This document shows positions 22,848-32,800 of a stretch of 40,611 nt of DNA, in pieces. This DNA comes from Methyloversatilis sp. (GTDB lineage Bacteria; Pseudomonadota; Gammaproteobacteria; Burkholderiales; Rhodocyclaceae): assembly GCF_030696805.1 (NCBI RefSeq), contig NZ_JAUYRO010000029.1:1-40611 (forward strand). Direction: 5' to 3'. Under the pieces are notes generated by a model. That model had not been told where the DNA came from and did not search any database. It worked only from the letters and a program-made list of their open reading frames with translations. The translations under genes were made by a program, and so were the position numbers. How positions within the stretch are numbered: position 1 is the stretch's first letter; each line of letters opens with the position of its first letter.

Positions 22848-25800
22848 TGCGTCGCCTCCGGGGTGACTGTGTTGCGTGTTGCCGCCTTGCGGCCGCTCAG
22901 CCAGCTGTAGAACAGTGGAATGAAGATCGTCGCGACGAACGTTGCGGCCAGCATGCCGCCGAACACGCCGGTACCCATCGAACGGCGCGCCGACGCACCG
23001 GCGCCCGTGGCGATCACCAGCGGCACCACGCCGAGGATGAAAGCGAGCGCAGTCATGCAGATCGGGCGGAAGCGCAGCCGCGCAGCCTCGAGTGAGGCCT
23101 CGATGGCGCTCATGCCCTCGGCCTGCTTCTGCGCAGCGAATTCGACGATCAGGATGGCGTTCTTCGCCGCCAGTCCGACCAGCACCACGAGACCGATCTG
23201 GAAGTAGATGTCGTTCGGCATGCCGCGCACCCACACCGCCAGCAGCGCCCCCAGGATGGCGAACGGAATCGCGAGGATGACCGCCAGCGGCAGCGACCAG
23301 CGCTCGTACTGCGCAGCGAGGATCAGGAACACCATGATGATGCCGAAGCCCATTGCAATGACCGAGGTCAGGCCGGTGCGCTTTTCCTGATACGCCTGAC
23401 CGGTCCACTCGAGTGAGTAGCCCGCCGGCAGGACGTCGCGCGCCACCTCTTCGACGATCTGGATCGCCTCGCCCGAACTGCGGCCCGGCGCCGAATTGCC
23501 GAGGATCTTGGCGGCGATGAAGCCATTGAAGCGCTCGACCATTTCCGGACCGACGACAGACTTCACGGTGATCACCGCAGACAGCGGGATCATTGCGCCG
23601 GTACTCGCCCGCACATACGGTTTGCCCAGATCTTCCGGTTTCATGCGGTAGGCGGCATCGGCGCCGAGCTGCACCTTGTAGGTCTTGCCCGAGCGATTGA
23701 AGTCATTCACGTACAGCGTGCCCATCGTCGCCTGCAGCGTCGAATACAGCGCGTCGATCGGAATGCCGAGTGCGATCGCCTTGGCCTCGTCCACCTCGAC
23801 GCTCAGCTGCGGCGAGGACACGCGAAAGAAGCTGTTCATGCCGGTCAGTTCGGAGCGCGCCTTCAGAGCATCGAGCAACTGCGTGGTGATGGCTGCAAGC
23901 TTGCGCGGGTCGGCTTCTTCGCGCGCCTGGACGTAGGCTTCGAAGCCACCCGCCGTACCCAGGCCCTGGATCGGCGGAGGATTGAAGATCAGTCCCATGC
24001 CGTCGCTGAGTTTCATGCCTGCTGCGGCAATCTTTTTCTGCAGGTCGTCGGCGGTTTCGGTGCGCTGGTCCCACGGACGCAGCACGACGAACATCATGGC
24101 GACGCTCGACCGGTTGTTGCCGGTGATGAAATCGATGCCGCGCACCATGAACAGGTTTTCCACCGCCGGCTCGTCGTTGATCACCTTGCGCAGCTTTTCA
24201 AACGACTGTTCGGTGCGCTCGGCCGACGCGCCGTCGGGCAGCGTGACGAAACCGAACAGATAGCCCTGGTCTTCCGACGGCACGAAGGCGCCCGGCACGA
24301 CGCGGAACATGAACCCCGCGCCGGCGAACAGCAGGCCGACCACCAGCACGCTGATCAGGCCGTGACGCAGCGTTAGCGCCACCGTGCCGGTGTAGACCCG
24401 GGTGAGCCAGTCAAAGCCGCGGTTGAACGGCCGGAACAATTTCGATTCACCCTCGTGCGGCTTGAGCATCAGCGCGCACAGGGCAGGCGTCAGCGTCAGC
24501 GCGACGATGCCGGAAATGGTGACCGACACCGCCACGGTGGCGGCGAACTGCTGGTAAAGCTTGCCGGCGATGCCGCCCAGGAAGGCGACCGGCACGAATA
24601 CCGCGACCAGCACCAGCACCATGGCGACCAGCGCGCCGGACACCTCGCGCATCGCTTCCAGTGCTGCGTCCTTCGGCGTACGGCCGAATTCACGCATCTG
24701 CCGTTCGACGTTCTCCAGCACCACGATGGCATCGTCCACGACGATGCCGATCGACAGCACCATGGCGAACAGCGTCAGCGTATTGATCGAAAAGCCGAAC
24801 ATCCACAGCCCGGCGAAGGTACCGACCAGCGACACCGGCACCGCAATCAGCGGGATCAGCGTGGCGCGCCAGTTCTGCAGGAAAACGAACACCACCAGCA
24901 CGACCAGCACGGTGGCTTCGAGCAGCGTCGTCGCCACCGCCTTGATCGATTCGCGGATGAAGCGCGTGGTGTCGTTCGGAATGATGAATTCGAGCCCGTC
25001 CGGCAGCCGCACCGACAGTTCGTCCAGCTTGGCGCGCACCATATTCGCCGCCTCCAGTGCATTGGCGCCGGACTGCAGGTAGATGCCCATGCCGGACACC
25101 GGCGTGCCATTCACCTTGGTCGTGCGGTCATAGTTTTCCGCGCCCAGCTCGATGCGCGCGACATCCTTCAGCCGCACCACACCGCCCGGGCCATCGGCGC
25201 GCAGCAGGATGTTCTCGAACTCCTCGATGCTCAGCAAACGACCCTTGGCACTGACCGTGTAAGTGAGCTGCTGACCGTTGAGCACCGGCTCCTGGCCGAT
25301 GCGACCGGCCGCGTTCTGCGCGTTCTGCACGCGGATCGCCGCCGCTACATCGGAGGTGGCGATACCCAGCCGCGCCATCACGTCCGGCTTGAGCCACACG
25401 CGCATCGCGTACGGCGCGTCGAAGGCGATCGCGTCGCCGACGCCACGCAGGCGACGCAGTTCGTCGAGCACGTTCACCGCGACGTAATTGGTCAGGAACA
25501 GGGTATCGCGCTGCCCATCGGTCGACTTCAGCGCAGCGATCATCAATAGATTGTTCGAACGCTTGCGCACCACCAGACCATTGCGCCGCACGTCTTCCGG
25601 CAAGCGTGATTCGGCCACCGAAATGCGGTTGTTCACCGCGATCAGCGCGGTGTCGGGGTCGGTGCCGACCTCGAAGGTGAGCGTGATGCTGACCGTGCCA
25701 TTCGACGTCGACGTCGAGTTGAAGTACAGCAGGCCCTCGACGCCGGATAACTGTTCCTCGATCGGTGCCGCAACCGTGCGCGACAGCGTTTCGGCATTGG

Positions 25801-25954
25801 CACCCGGATAGGTCGCCGTGACGATGACCGTCGGCGGGGAGATTTCCGGGTATTGCGCGACCGGCAGCGACAGCGACGCCACCAGACCGGCAATCATGAT
25901 CACGATCGAAATGACGCCCGAAAAGATCGGGCGCGTGATGAAGAAGCGGGCCAT
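22844..25954 (-). CDS. RND multidrug efflux transporter (AcrB/MexB, HAE1 family)
   Basis: A 1036-residue proton-driven inner-membrane pump, the usual length. It begins MARFFITRPIFSGVISIVIM. Twelve membrane helices, two large periplasmic loops, and the proton-relay aspartates in GIVVDDAIVVLENVERQM are all visible. The porter domains carry YPGANAETLSRTVAAPIEEQ and, in the second half, LGNSAPGRSSGEAIQIVEEV. Membrane motif FLGGIAGKLYQQFAATVAVS matches the HAE1 group exporting hydrophobic drugs, detergents and solvents. Gap to the adaptor gene is 14 bp, and overlap with the channel gene is 4 bp. Substrate range cannot be read from sequence. Confidence 0.96.
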   Translation of the reverse strand: MARFFITRPIFSGVISIVIMIAGLVASLSLPVAQYPEISPPTVIVTATYPGANAETLSRTVAAPIEEQLSGVEGLLYFNSTSTSNGTVSITLTFEVGTDPDTALIAVNNRISVAESRLPEDVRRNGLVVRKRSNNLLMIAALKSTDGQRDTLFLTNYVAVNVLDELRRLRGVGDAIAFDAPYAMRVWLKPDVMARLGIATSDVAAAIRVQNAQNAAGRIGQEPVLNGQQLTYTVSAKGRLLSIEEFENILLRADGPGGVVRLKDVARIELGAENYDRTTKVNGTPVSGMGIYLQSGANALEAANMVRAKLDELSVRLPDGLEFIIPNDTTRFIRESIKAVATTLLEATVLVVLVVFVFLQNWRATLIPLIAVPVSLVGTFAGLWMFGFSINTLTLFAMVLSIGIVVDDAIVVLENVERQMREFGRTPKDAALEAMREVSGALVAMVLVLVAVFVPVAFLGGIAGKLYQQFAATVAVSVTISGIVALTLTPALCALMLKPHEGESKLFRPFNRGFDWLTRVYTGTVALTLRHGLISVLVVGLLFAGAGFMFRVVPGAFVPSEDQGYLFGFVTLPDGASAERTEQSFEKLRKVINDEPAVENLFMVRGIDFITGNNRSSVAMMFVVLRPWDQRTETADDLQKKIAAAGMKLSDGMGLIFNPPPIQGLGTAGGFEAYVQAREEADPRKLAAITTQLLDALKARSELTGMNSFFRVSSPQLSVEVDEAKAIALGIPIDALYSTLQATMGTLYVNDFNRSGKTYKVQLGADAAYRMKPEDLGKPYVRASTGAMIPLSAVITVKSVVGPEMVERFNGFIAAKILGNSAPGRSSGEAIQIVEEVARDVLPAGYSLEWTGQAYQEKRTGLTSVIAMGFGIIMVFLILAAQYERWSLPLAVILAIPFAILGALLAVWVRGMPNDIYFQIGLVVLVGLAAKNAILIVEFAAQKQAEGMSAIEASLEAARLRFRPICMTALAFILGVVPLVIATGAGASARRSMGTGVFGGMLAATFVATIFIPLFYSWLSGRKAATRNTVTPEATQ

Positions 25955-25968
25955 GGCTGTGCGCTCCG

Positions 25969-27195
25969 TCAGGTCTTGGGCTGCGCGGCGGCAACCGGCG
26001 GCGCAGTGGCCGGCCCCTCGCCGGGCGCACGCGGGGCAACCGGTGCGCCCGGGCGCAGCTTGATCAGGTTGTCGACGATGACGCGCTCGCCGGACTTCAG
26101 TCCGTCGGTGACCACCCAGTTCTTGCCCTGCCAGTCACCCAGCTTGACCGGGCGTGGCTCCACCTTGTCATCGGCCCCCACCAGCATGAGCACCGGACCG
26201 TTCTCCGTCTGCGTCACGGCAGCCTGCGGTACCAGGAACACGTTGTCCTGTTCGCCGACGATCACGCGGGCGCGCACGAACTGGCCGGGCAGGATGCGGG
26301 CGTCGGCGTTGGCGAACTCGGCGCGCATTTCCATCGTGCCGAGCAACGCATCGATGCGGCTGGCCGAAAAGTTGATCTGCCCGCGCAGCGGGTAGATGCT
26401 GCCATCGGGCAGCTGCAGTTCGACGTCGCGCAGGTTGCGTGCGGCGGCGCGGCCACCCGGCAGCTTCTGCAGGTCGCCATCGGACAGGCTGAAGCGGATC
26501 CAGATCGGATTGATCTGCGAAATCGAGGTGAGCAGGCTGTCGGTGCCGGCATTGACCAGCGACCCTTCGGAACGCTGCGCCCGGCCGGACATGCCGGACA
26601 CCGGCGCCGTCACATTCGTATAGGAGAGGTTCAGTTCGGCCTGGCGCACCGCCGCTTCGGCCGATTTCATCGCCGCCTTCGACACCGCACTGGCCGATTT
26701 CGTATCGTCGAATTCCTTCTGGCTGATCGCCCGCTCGGCCACCAGGCCCTGCAGACGCTGCAGCTCGCGCGCAGTCTGTTCATCAAGCGCCTGCGCTTCG
26801 GCCAGCTGAGCGCGTGCCTGGGCAAGCGCGATTTCGAATGGCGCGCGCTCGATGCGGAACAGCGGCTGACCCGCCTTCACCGCTTCACCTTCGCCATACA
26901 GCCGCTTTTCGATGATGCCGGTCACGCGCGCCCTGACTTCAACCTCGCGTGCCCCTTCCGCCTGCGCGACCGATTCGATCAGCAGCGGCGCTCGCGTGCT
27001 CTCGGCCACCACGATGGATACCGGCAGCGGTCTGGGTGCGGCGGCCGCGGCGGGCTGATCACCGGAACATGCGCTCAGGAAGGTCGCCGCAATCAGCAGC
27101 GGTACGATGAACAGGGAAAAACGCAGGGCGGCGGGAGAACGAGGCAGGAGCGCCGGCGACATGGCGGCGGACGGAACTGCGGGGCGGGCGGGCAT
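25969..27195 (-). CDS. RND efflux periplasmic adaptor (membrane fusion) lipoprotein
   Basis: A 408-residue adaptor from the ATG at 27195, chosen because GGAGAG lies just upstream; a TTG at 27222 sits inside the -10 box. Lipobox FLSAC gives acylated Cys43. Domains: lipoyl halves around a helical hairpin (REVEVRARVTGIIEKRLYGE, then QLAEAQALDEQTARELQRLQ, then NVTAPVSGMSG), a beta-barrel domain (INPIWIRFSLSDGDLQKLPG) and a membrane-proximal domain. It links pump and outer channel. First gene of the operon; its promoter carries an AcrR/TtgR-like operator. Confidence 0.95.
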   Translation of the reverse strand: MPARPAVPSAAMSPALLPRSPAALRFSLFIVPLLIAATFLSACSGDQPAAAAAPRPLPVSIVVAESTRAPLLIESVAQAEGAREVEVRARVTGIIEKRLYGEGEAVKAGQPLFRIERAPFEIALAQARAQLAEAQALDEQTARELQRLQGLVAERAISQKEFDDTKSASAVSKAAMKSAEAAVRQAELNLSYTNVTAPVSGMSGRAQRSEGSLVNAGTDSLLTSISQINPIWIRFSLSDGDLQKLPGGRAAARNLRDVELQLPDGSIYPLRGQINFSASRIDALLGTMEMRAEFANADARILPGQFVRARVIVGEQDNVFLVPQAAVTQTENGPVLMLVGADDKVEPRPVKLGDWQGKNWVVTDGLKSGERVIVDNLIKLRPGAPVAPRAPGEGPATAPPVAAAQPKT

Positions 27196-27221
27196 CAATG
27201 CTCTCCAGATCTCGGCCTGCA

Positions 27222-27249
27222 ATTATATACACGCACGAATGTTTGTAAA
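27222..27249 (-). promoter_or_regulatory. Sigma-70 promoter of the RND efflux operon
   Basis: On the minus strand TTTACA (27249-27244), 16-bp spacer, TATAAT (27227-27222). The -10 is perfect and the -35 matches five of six. Confidence 0.75.
27224..27247. promoter_or_regulatory. AcrR/TtgR-like operator overlapping the efflux promoter
   Basis: The minus strand reads TACAAACATTCG then TGCGTGTATATA (24 bp). It is an imperfect inverted repeat, TACAAACA against TGTATATA. It agrees at 19 of 24 positions with the E. coli AcrR operator as I remember it, and its TTTACAAACA opening is the same as in the Pseudomonas TtgR operator. It covers the spacer and parts of both promoter boxes, so a bound repressor would block transcription. 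No TetR-family gene is present in the window. Confidence 0.6.
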
Positions 27250-27289
27250 TTACATGGGGTTGGTCACGCCGCTGGACGGCCCGCAAAGG

Positions 27290-28699
27290 TCAGGCCTGCA
27301 GGGTGGCGGGGTCGCCGGCAGCAGCACCGGAGGTCGACAGGTCTGCCGGCACGACGTTCTCCGCCAGCCCCTGTATGCGACGGCGCACCATGTGGATGTG
27401 CGCGCGCAGCTGATAGTGATAGTCGGCGTGCGACAGCGGCACGCCGATGCGCGCGACGGCCGTTTCAATGCGGTCGAGGTCGTGCAGCCATTCGGCGCGC
27501 GGGCGTGTGGTGTCTTCCTGCAGCGCCTGGCGTTCCAGATCCTTCAGCTCGCCGTACCAGCGGTACAGCTTGCTGCGCACGCGCCAGACATACAGTTGCG
27601 GCAGGATGCGGAACAGCGGCACGGCCAGGGCGAGCAGCGGTACCAGCAGCACGATCATCCGGTCGAGCAGATTGGCGATCGAAAACGGCAGGTAGCGCTG
27701 CAGGAAAGGCGGGCCGACCTCGTAGAAGCGCGCCGCGCGCGGATGCAGTTCGAAGTCGCCGCCGTCGGACTGCGGAAACTCGCCTGGATGCTGAAAAACT
27801 GTGGCCTCGGCGTGCGCCGGCTTCAGGGCACCCAGCATCAGGTCGATAAGCGCCGGATGCGTGTCCTCGCGCGCCACGACGTAGGCGCGGGTCGCCACCA
27901 TCGAAATGTCGCGCGACGGAATGTCGCGCACGAAGTCGATCGCACCGCGCGGCAATGTCAATTCATTCAGGTGGGGAAAGCGACGCGCGTAAGCCGGCGC
28001 CTGCGCCATGCTCATGAGCGAGATACCGTCGGCGTACAACAGCGACCATACGCTGGCCGAATTGACCGCGCCGACCACGATCAGCGCATCAATCTTGCGC
28101 GTCAGCAGCGCGGCCACGCCGGCAGTCCCGCCGAGCGGCTGCAGCAGCTTTGCATCACCGACGAGTGCATGCGCCTCCAGCAATTGCAGCGCCAGATGAC
28201 GCGTGCCACTGCCCTCGGCGCCGACGCCGATGCGTAGCCCCTTCAACTGATCAAGCCGGTCCAGCCCCGGCCGGCCTCGATAGAACACCCATACCGGCTC
28301 GTAATACGCAGCACCGAGCGACAGCAAGCCGGGCGGATGGTCTTCCGCGCTACCACCCTGGACGAAGGCAAAATCAACCGACTGCCCCGCGTCCATCAGC
28401 CGCTGCAGGTTCTCGATCGATCCGGCGCTCTGCCGGACAACGACGCGCACGCCGAACGGCTCGATCAGCGGTTTGTAGCGTGCGCAGTAGGTTTCGTAGG
28501 CTGAGCCTTCGGCGCCACACGAGACCGTCGTGAAATCAGGTGGTGCAGGCTTGATATAGCGCCCGGCGAACCAGAAGCCGGCGCTGACAATGAGCAGCGC
28601 CGGCAGGACGAGCACGAACATGTCCCGGAAGGACAGCTGGCGCAGCCAGTTGCGCAGCGCGGATGCGCGCAAGGTGTAGGGCGGGGGTGGCGAAGTCAT
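27290..28699 (-). CDS. Membrane-anchored TAXI-family (TRAP-type) solute-binding protein
   Basis: A 469-residue protein. A membrane helix near residues 27-46 (MFVLVLPALLIVSAGFWFAG) is followed by a periplasmic TAXI-type binding domain (~50-340): GSAYETYCARYKPLIEPFGV, SAGSIENLQRLMDAG, DFAFVQGG and LKGLRIGVGAEGSGTRHLAL. A second helix near 345-370 (RMIVLLVPLLALAVPLFRIL) precedes a ~95-residue charged cytoplasmic helical tail. Typical TAXI proteins are free periplasmic receptors for TRAP transporters; no DctQ/DctM gene is nearby. The double anchoring suggests a receptor or signalling role, or a partner encoded elsewhere. It is divergent from the HD-GYP regulator and 94 bp upstream of the efflux adaptor, which has its own promoter. 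Confidence 0.82.
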   Translation of the reverse strand: MTSPPPPYTLRASALRNWLRQLSFRDMFVLVLPALLIVSAGFWFAGRYIKPAPPDFTTVSCGAEGSAYETYCARYKPLIEPFGVRVVVRQSAGSIENLQRLMDAGQSVDFAFVQGGSAEDHPPGLLSLGAAYYEPVWVFYRGRPGLDRLDQLKGLRIGVGAEGSGTRHLALQLLEAHALVGDAKLLQPLGGTAGVAALLTRKIDALIVVGAVNSASVWSLLYADGISLMSMAQAPAYARRFPHLNELTLPRGAIDFVRDIPSRDISMVATRAYVVAREDTHPALIDLMLGALKPAHAEATVFQHPGEFPQSDGGDFELHPRAARFYEVGPPFLQRYLPFSIANLLDRMIVLLVPLLALAVPLFRILPQLYVWRVRSKLYRWYGELKDLERQALQEDTTRPRAEWLHDLDRIETAVARIGVPLSHADYHYQLRAHIHMVRRRIQGLAENVVPADLSTSGAAAGDPATLQA

Positions 28700-28837
28700 G
28701 CGGATAGGATCACGGCGAAGGTTGCGGCGGGCTCAAGTGTGCGACGGGTGCGCCCGTTAATCGAACACGTTGAAACATATTGAATGTATGGGCGAGCCGC
28801 AAGCTGCCACAAAAGACACTGACCAGAGGTTTGTCCG

Positions 28838-29875
28838 ATGAATGTTGTGGTGATCGACGATGCCCAGGTGAACCTGGTGCTCATGGCCGCGCTGCTGGGC
28901 AAGCTGCCCGACTGCACGGCGACCTGCTTCCTGTCGCCCGCCGAGGCGCTCGAGCACTCCATGCGCGAAGATCCCGATCTGGTGATAGTCGATTACATGA
29001 TGCCTGACATGGATGGCATCGAGTTCATCCGCCGCTTCCGCAGCCACCCTGCCCGCTCGCAAACACCGCTGCTGATGGTGACCGCCGATCACGAACGCGA
29101 GGTGCGCTACCGGGCACTCGAATCGGGCGCCAACGATTTTCTGAACAAGCCGCTGGATCGCATCGAATTCACCTCGCGTGTGAAGAACATGCTGTTCCTG
29201 CGACGCAGCCAGGTGGCGCTGGCAAACCACGCGCGCACGCTGGCCGACGAGGTGCGCCGCGCCACCGCCGAAATTTACGGGCGCGAGCGCGAAACGCTGA
29301 ACAAGCTGGCGCGCGCGGCCGAGTTCCGCGACCCGGAAACCGGCGCCCACATCCTGCGCATGGCGCACTACTCGGCACTGATTGCGCGCGCCATGGGGCT
29401 GGATGCCGACATGGAAGAATCGCTGTTGATCGCAGCGCCGATGCACGACGTCGGCAAGCTCGGCACACCTGATCACATCCTGCTCAAGCCAGGCCGGCTC
29501 GATCCGGACGAACTGGTGATCATGCGCAGGCACGCATCGATCGGCCATGAAATCCTCAAGGATTCGGCATCCCCCTACATGCAGCTCGCGGCGACAATCG
29601 CCCTGACCCATCACGAAAAGTTCGACGGCAGCGGCTATCCGAACGGACTGGCCGGGGAGAACATTCCACTGGTCGGCCGCATCGTGGCCGTGGCCGACGT
29701 GTTCGACGCGCTGACCTCGCCGCGCCCCTACAAACCAGCCTGGGGCCTTGATCAGGCGCAGGCCTTCCTGGTCGAGGGCCGCAACAGCCATTTCGATTCC
29801 GTCTGCGTGGATGCGCTGCTTGGCCAGTGGGATCAGGTACTGGGCATTCGCGCCCGATTTCAGGACGAGCCCTGA
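28838..29875 (+). CDS. HD-GYP response regulator (cyclic-di-GMP phosphodiesterase, RpfG-like)
   Basis: A 345-residue two-domain protein. The receiver (1-~120) has Asp7-Asp8, phosphorylatable Asp52 (VIVDYMMPDMDG) and Lys104 (FLNKPLD). The HD-GYP domain (~150-340) has HD at 203-204 (APMHDVGKLG), then HASIGHEIL, THHEKFDGSGYP with GYP at 266-268, and VADVFDALTSPRPYK, all intact. It should hydrolyse cyclic-di-GMP in a phosphorylation-dependent way. AGAGG lies eight bases before the ATG. The stop is three bases before the GTG of the hybrid kinase gene, so they form an operon, and the kinase is the likely phosphodonor. Confidence 0.93.
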   Translation: MNVVVIDDAQVNLVLMAALLGKLPDCTATCFLSPAEALEHSMREDPDLVIVDYMMPDMDGIEFIRRFRSHPARSQTPLLMVTADHEREVRYRALESGANDFLNKPLDRIEFTSRVKNMLFLRRSQVALANHARTLADEVRRATAEIYGRERETLNKLARAAEFRDPETGAHILRMAHYSALIARAMGLDADMEESLLIAAPMHDVGKLGTPDHILLKPGRLDPDELVIMRRHASIGHEILKDSASPYMQLAATIALTHHEKFDGSGYPNGLAGENIPLVGRIVAVADVFDALTSPRPYKPAWGLDQAQAFLVEGRNSHFDSVCVDALLGQWDQVLGIRARFQDEP

Positions 29876-29878
29876 GCC

Positions 29879-32800
29879 GTGGACGACGCTCTGACTCCGG
29901 GCGGCGGACGTCTGCTGCAGCGCATCGCCGGGCTGTTCGCGCTGGTGTTCTGCATCAGCGTCGTGGGCAATGCCCTGTACACCGCTTACGAACAGTCCCA
30001 ACACACACTGGAGCAGTTACACCGCAATGCGCTGGCCGAAACACGCGTGATCGGCGAAAGGATCCATCAGGCCACCCGTCTCGATCAGGACAACCTGCGG
30101 CGGCTGCTGCCCGGCGACACCCGCCTGCAGGGCACGGCACTGATCGGCAAGGATGGCACCACGCTGGCGGCATTCCGGCATGACGCCGGACCCGGCTGGG
30201 TGCAAACCGCTCCGATCCAGTTCGAAGCGCCACCGGCGACACGGCAACCCGAAGTCCGCACCCTGTCGGTCAGCGGAAGCCGCACCGGTGCTGGCCGCCA
30301 GACGCGCGTTGTCAGCTGGGTTCCACTGGCTGGCGAAGGCGGGCTGCGCTGGCTGCGCACGGAAACGGACAACGCTGAAGCACATGAGGTGTGGGAGCAT
30401 ATTCTGGCCGACAGCCTGCTGCACGGCCTGATCGCCATGCTGATCGGCATCGTTGCACTGTACGCGCTGCTGCGCCGCCCGCTGGCCGCATTGCAGCAGT
30501 GCACCGACTTTGCCGAGCGACTCGACCGTTCGACGGGTGAAACTCTGCCGACAGGCACGGGTTCGCACGAAACCGACCGGCTGGCACAGGCGCTGAACTG
30601 GGCATCGCTGAGCCTGTACGACCAGCGCAGCGCGCTGGCCGAAAGCGAGGCACACACCGGCGCCATCATGAGTGCCGCGATCGACGCGGTGATCACCTTC
30701 GACACCTTCGGCAACGTCATCGAGTACAACCCGGCGGCAGAGCGCATGTTCGGCTGGACGGCCGCTGCCGCGATGCAGCGACCTGTGATCGAGCTGCTGG
30801 TCAAACGCAGCCAGCGCGATCGCGATGAGACGGACCTGTTGCAGTGGCTGGGTCGGCGCTTCGATGCCGTCATCGGACATCACCTCCAGATTGATCTGTG
30901 CCGTAGGGACGGCAGCCAGTTTCCAGCCGAGCTGGCGATCACCGCAACGCAGATGAAGGGGCGCGCGCTGTACACCGCTTTCGTGTGCGACATCAGCGAA
31001 CGCAAGGCAATCCAGGAACAGATCATGCACGCGCGCGACGCCGCAGAAGCGGCCAACCGCGCCAAAAGCGACTTCCTCGCAAACATGAGCCACGAAATCC
31101 GCACGCCGATGAACGCCATCATGGGCATGACGGAACTGGCGCTCGACACCGACCTGACCGCCGAACAGCGGGAATACCTCGGCCTGGTGAAACAGTCCTC
31201 GGACGCATTGCTGACGCTGATCGACGACATCCTCGACTTTTCGAAGATCGAAGCCGGCCATCTGGACTTCGAACACATACCGTTCAGCCTGCGCGACGTC
31301 ATCGGCGGCGTTGTGCGCACGCTGCGACCGAAAGCTGGCAAGCCGGTCGAATTGCGCTGCCATATCGATCCTGCGGTGGCTGACGCCGTGCTGGGCGACC
31401 CGATGCGGCTGCGTCAGGTGCTGACCAACCTGCTGTCGAACGCGCTGAAGTTCACCGAACGCGGACACGTAGAGGTCTCCGTCACGCTGGACGAGCTGAC
31501 GCCCGACGCACAGGGCCTGCGCTTTGCCGTTCGCGACACCGGCATCGGCATTCCTCTCGACAAGCAGACGCTGATATTCGACGTGTTCTCGCAGGCCGAT
31601 ACCTCGACGACACGCCGGTTCGGCGGCACCGGCCTCGGGCTCGCCATCTGCACGCGCCTGGTGCAGTGCATGGATGGAATGATCAGCGTCACGAGCACGC
31701 CCGGCGAAGGCTCGACCTTCCATTTCACCGTGCGCTTCCCGCGCGCCGTCGGCAGCGAGCTGGCGCAATCCGACACCCGCTCGCTCGACAACATGGCCGT
31801 GCTGGTGATCGAACCGGACGCAGCAGCGCGCGACGATCTGGCGACCAGACTGGCGCACTGGCATGTCGTGCCGAAGCTGTGCGCCGACCTCGACGCCGGC
31901 ATCGGCGCCATCGTGTCGGCGGAAACCGAGGCGCGCTGCTTCCAGGCACTGCTGGTCGACCTGGACATCGCCCGTCGTGACGAATGGGCGCTGGTGCATA
32001 CGCTGGGCAGTGAATACAGCCCGGACCTGCCGATCATCGTGCTGCACGACGGCACAGCGCCCGAAGCGAAGACCGTGCCGGCCGGCGTGAGCGGCCTGAT
32101 CGCGCGGCCGGTTCAGTCCGCGCAGCTGCTCGATGCACTGATGGCCGCGCTCGGCATGCACCCCGATGCGTCCGCAGGATCGCCGTCCGATACGCAGTCC
32201 CCGCTGCGCGACAACCGACCGCTGAACATCCTGCTGGCCGAAGACAACCCGATCAACCAGACGCTCGCGCTGCGTCTGCTGGAACGACTCGGCCATCACG
32301 TCGAACTGGCCAGCAATGGCATCGAAGCGGTGGCGCTGGCAGCCCGGCAGCGCTTCGACGTGATCCTGATGGATGTGCAGATGCCGCAGATGGGCGGCTT
32401 CGAGGCGACGCGGCGCATCCGCGCCCAGGACGGCCAGCGGCACACGCCCATCGTCGCGATGACTGCTCACGCGATGGCCGGCGACCGCGAGAAATGCATC
32501 GAGGCGGGCATGGACGGCTATGTATCGAAACCGGTGCAGGTACCGGCGCTGCTGCGCGCACTGGACGAGGCACTCGGTCCGTCCGTCGCCCCGCCGGTCA
32601 GCCGCCCGCCCGACACGCCAGCGGTCGAGGCAAGGTTCGACCGCCAGTTCATGCTCGGCAACCTTGGCGGCGACGAGGTGCTGATGCACGACATCATCAC
32701 ACTGTTCCTGCGCGACTACCGCAGCACGCTGGACGCGCTGGTGCAGGCCTTTGCCGGCGGCACGCGGGAAGAACTGGCGACGCAGGCGCACACGCTGAAG

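Noticed and set aside
22848-23408. N-terminal extension of the outer-membrane channel gene into the RND pump gene
   Set aside because: The frame is open upstream, but the lipoprotein signal begins at 22847 and the pump coding sequence occupies the rest.
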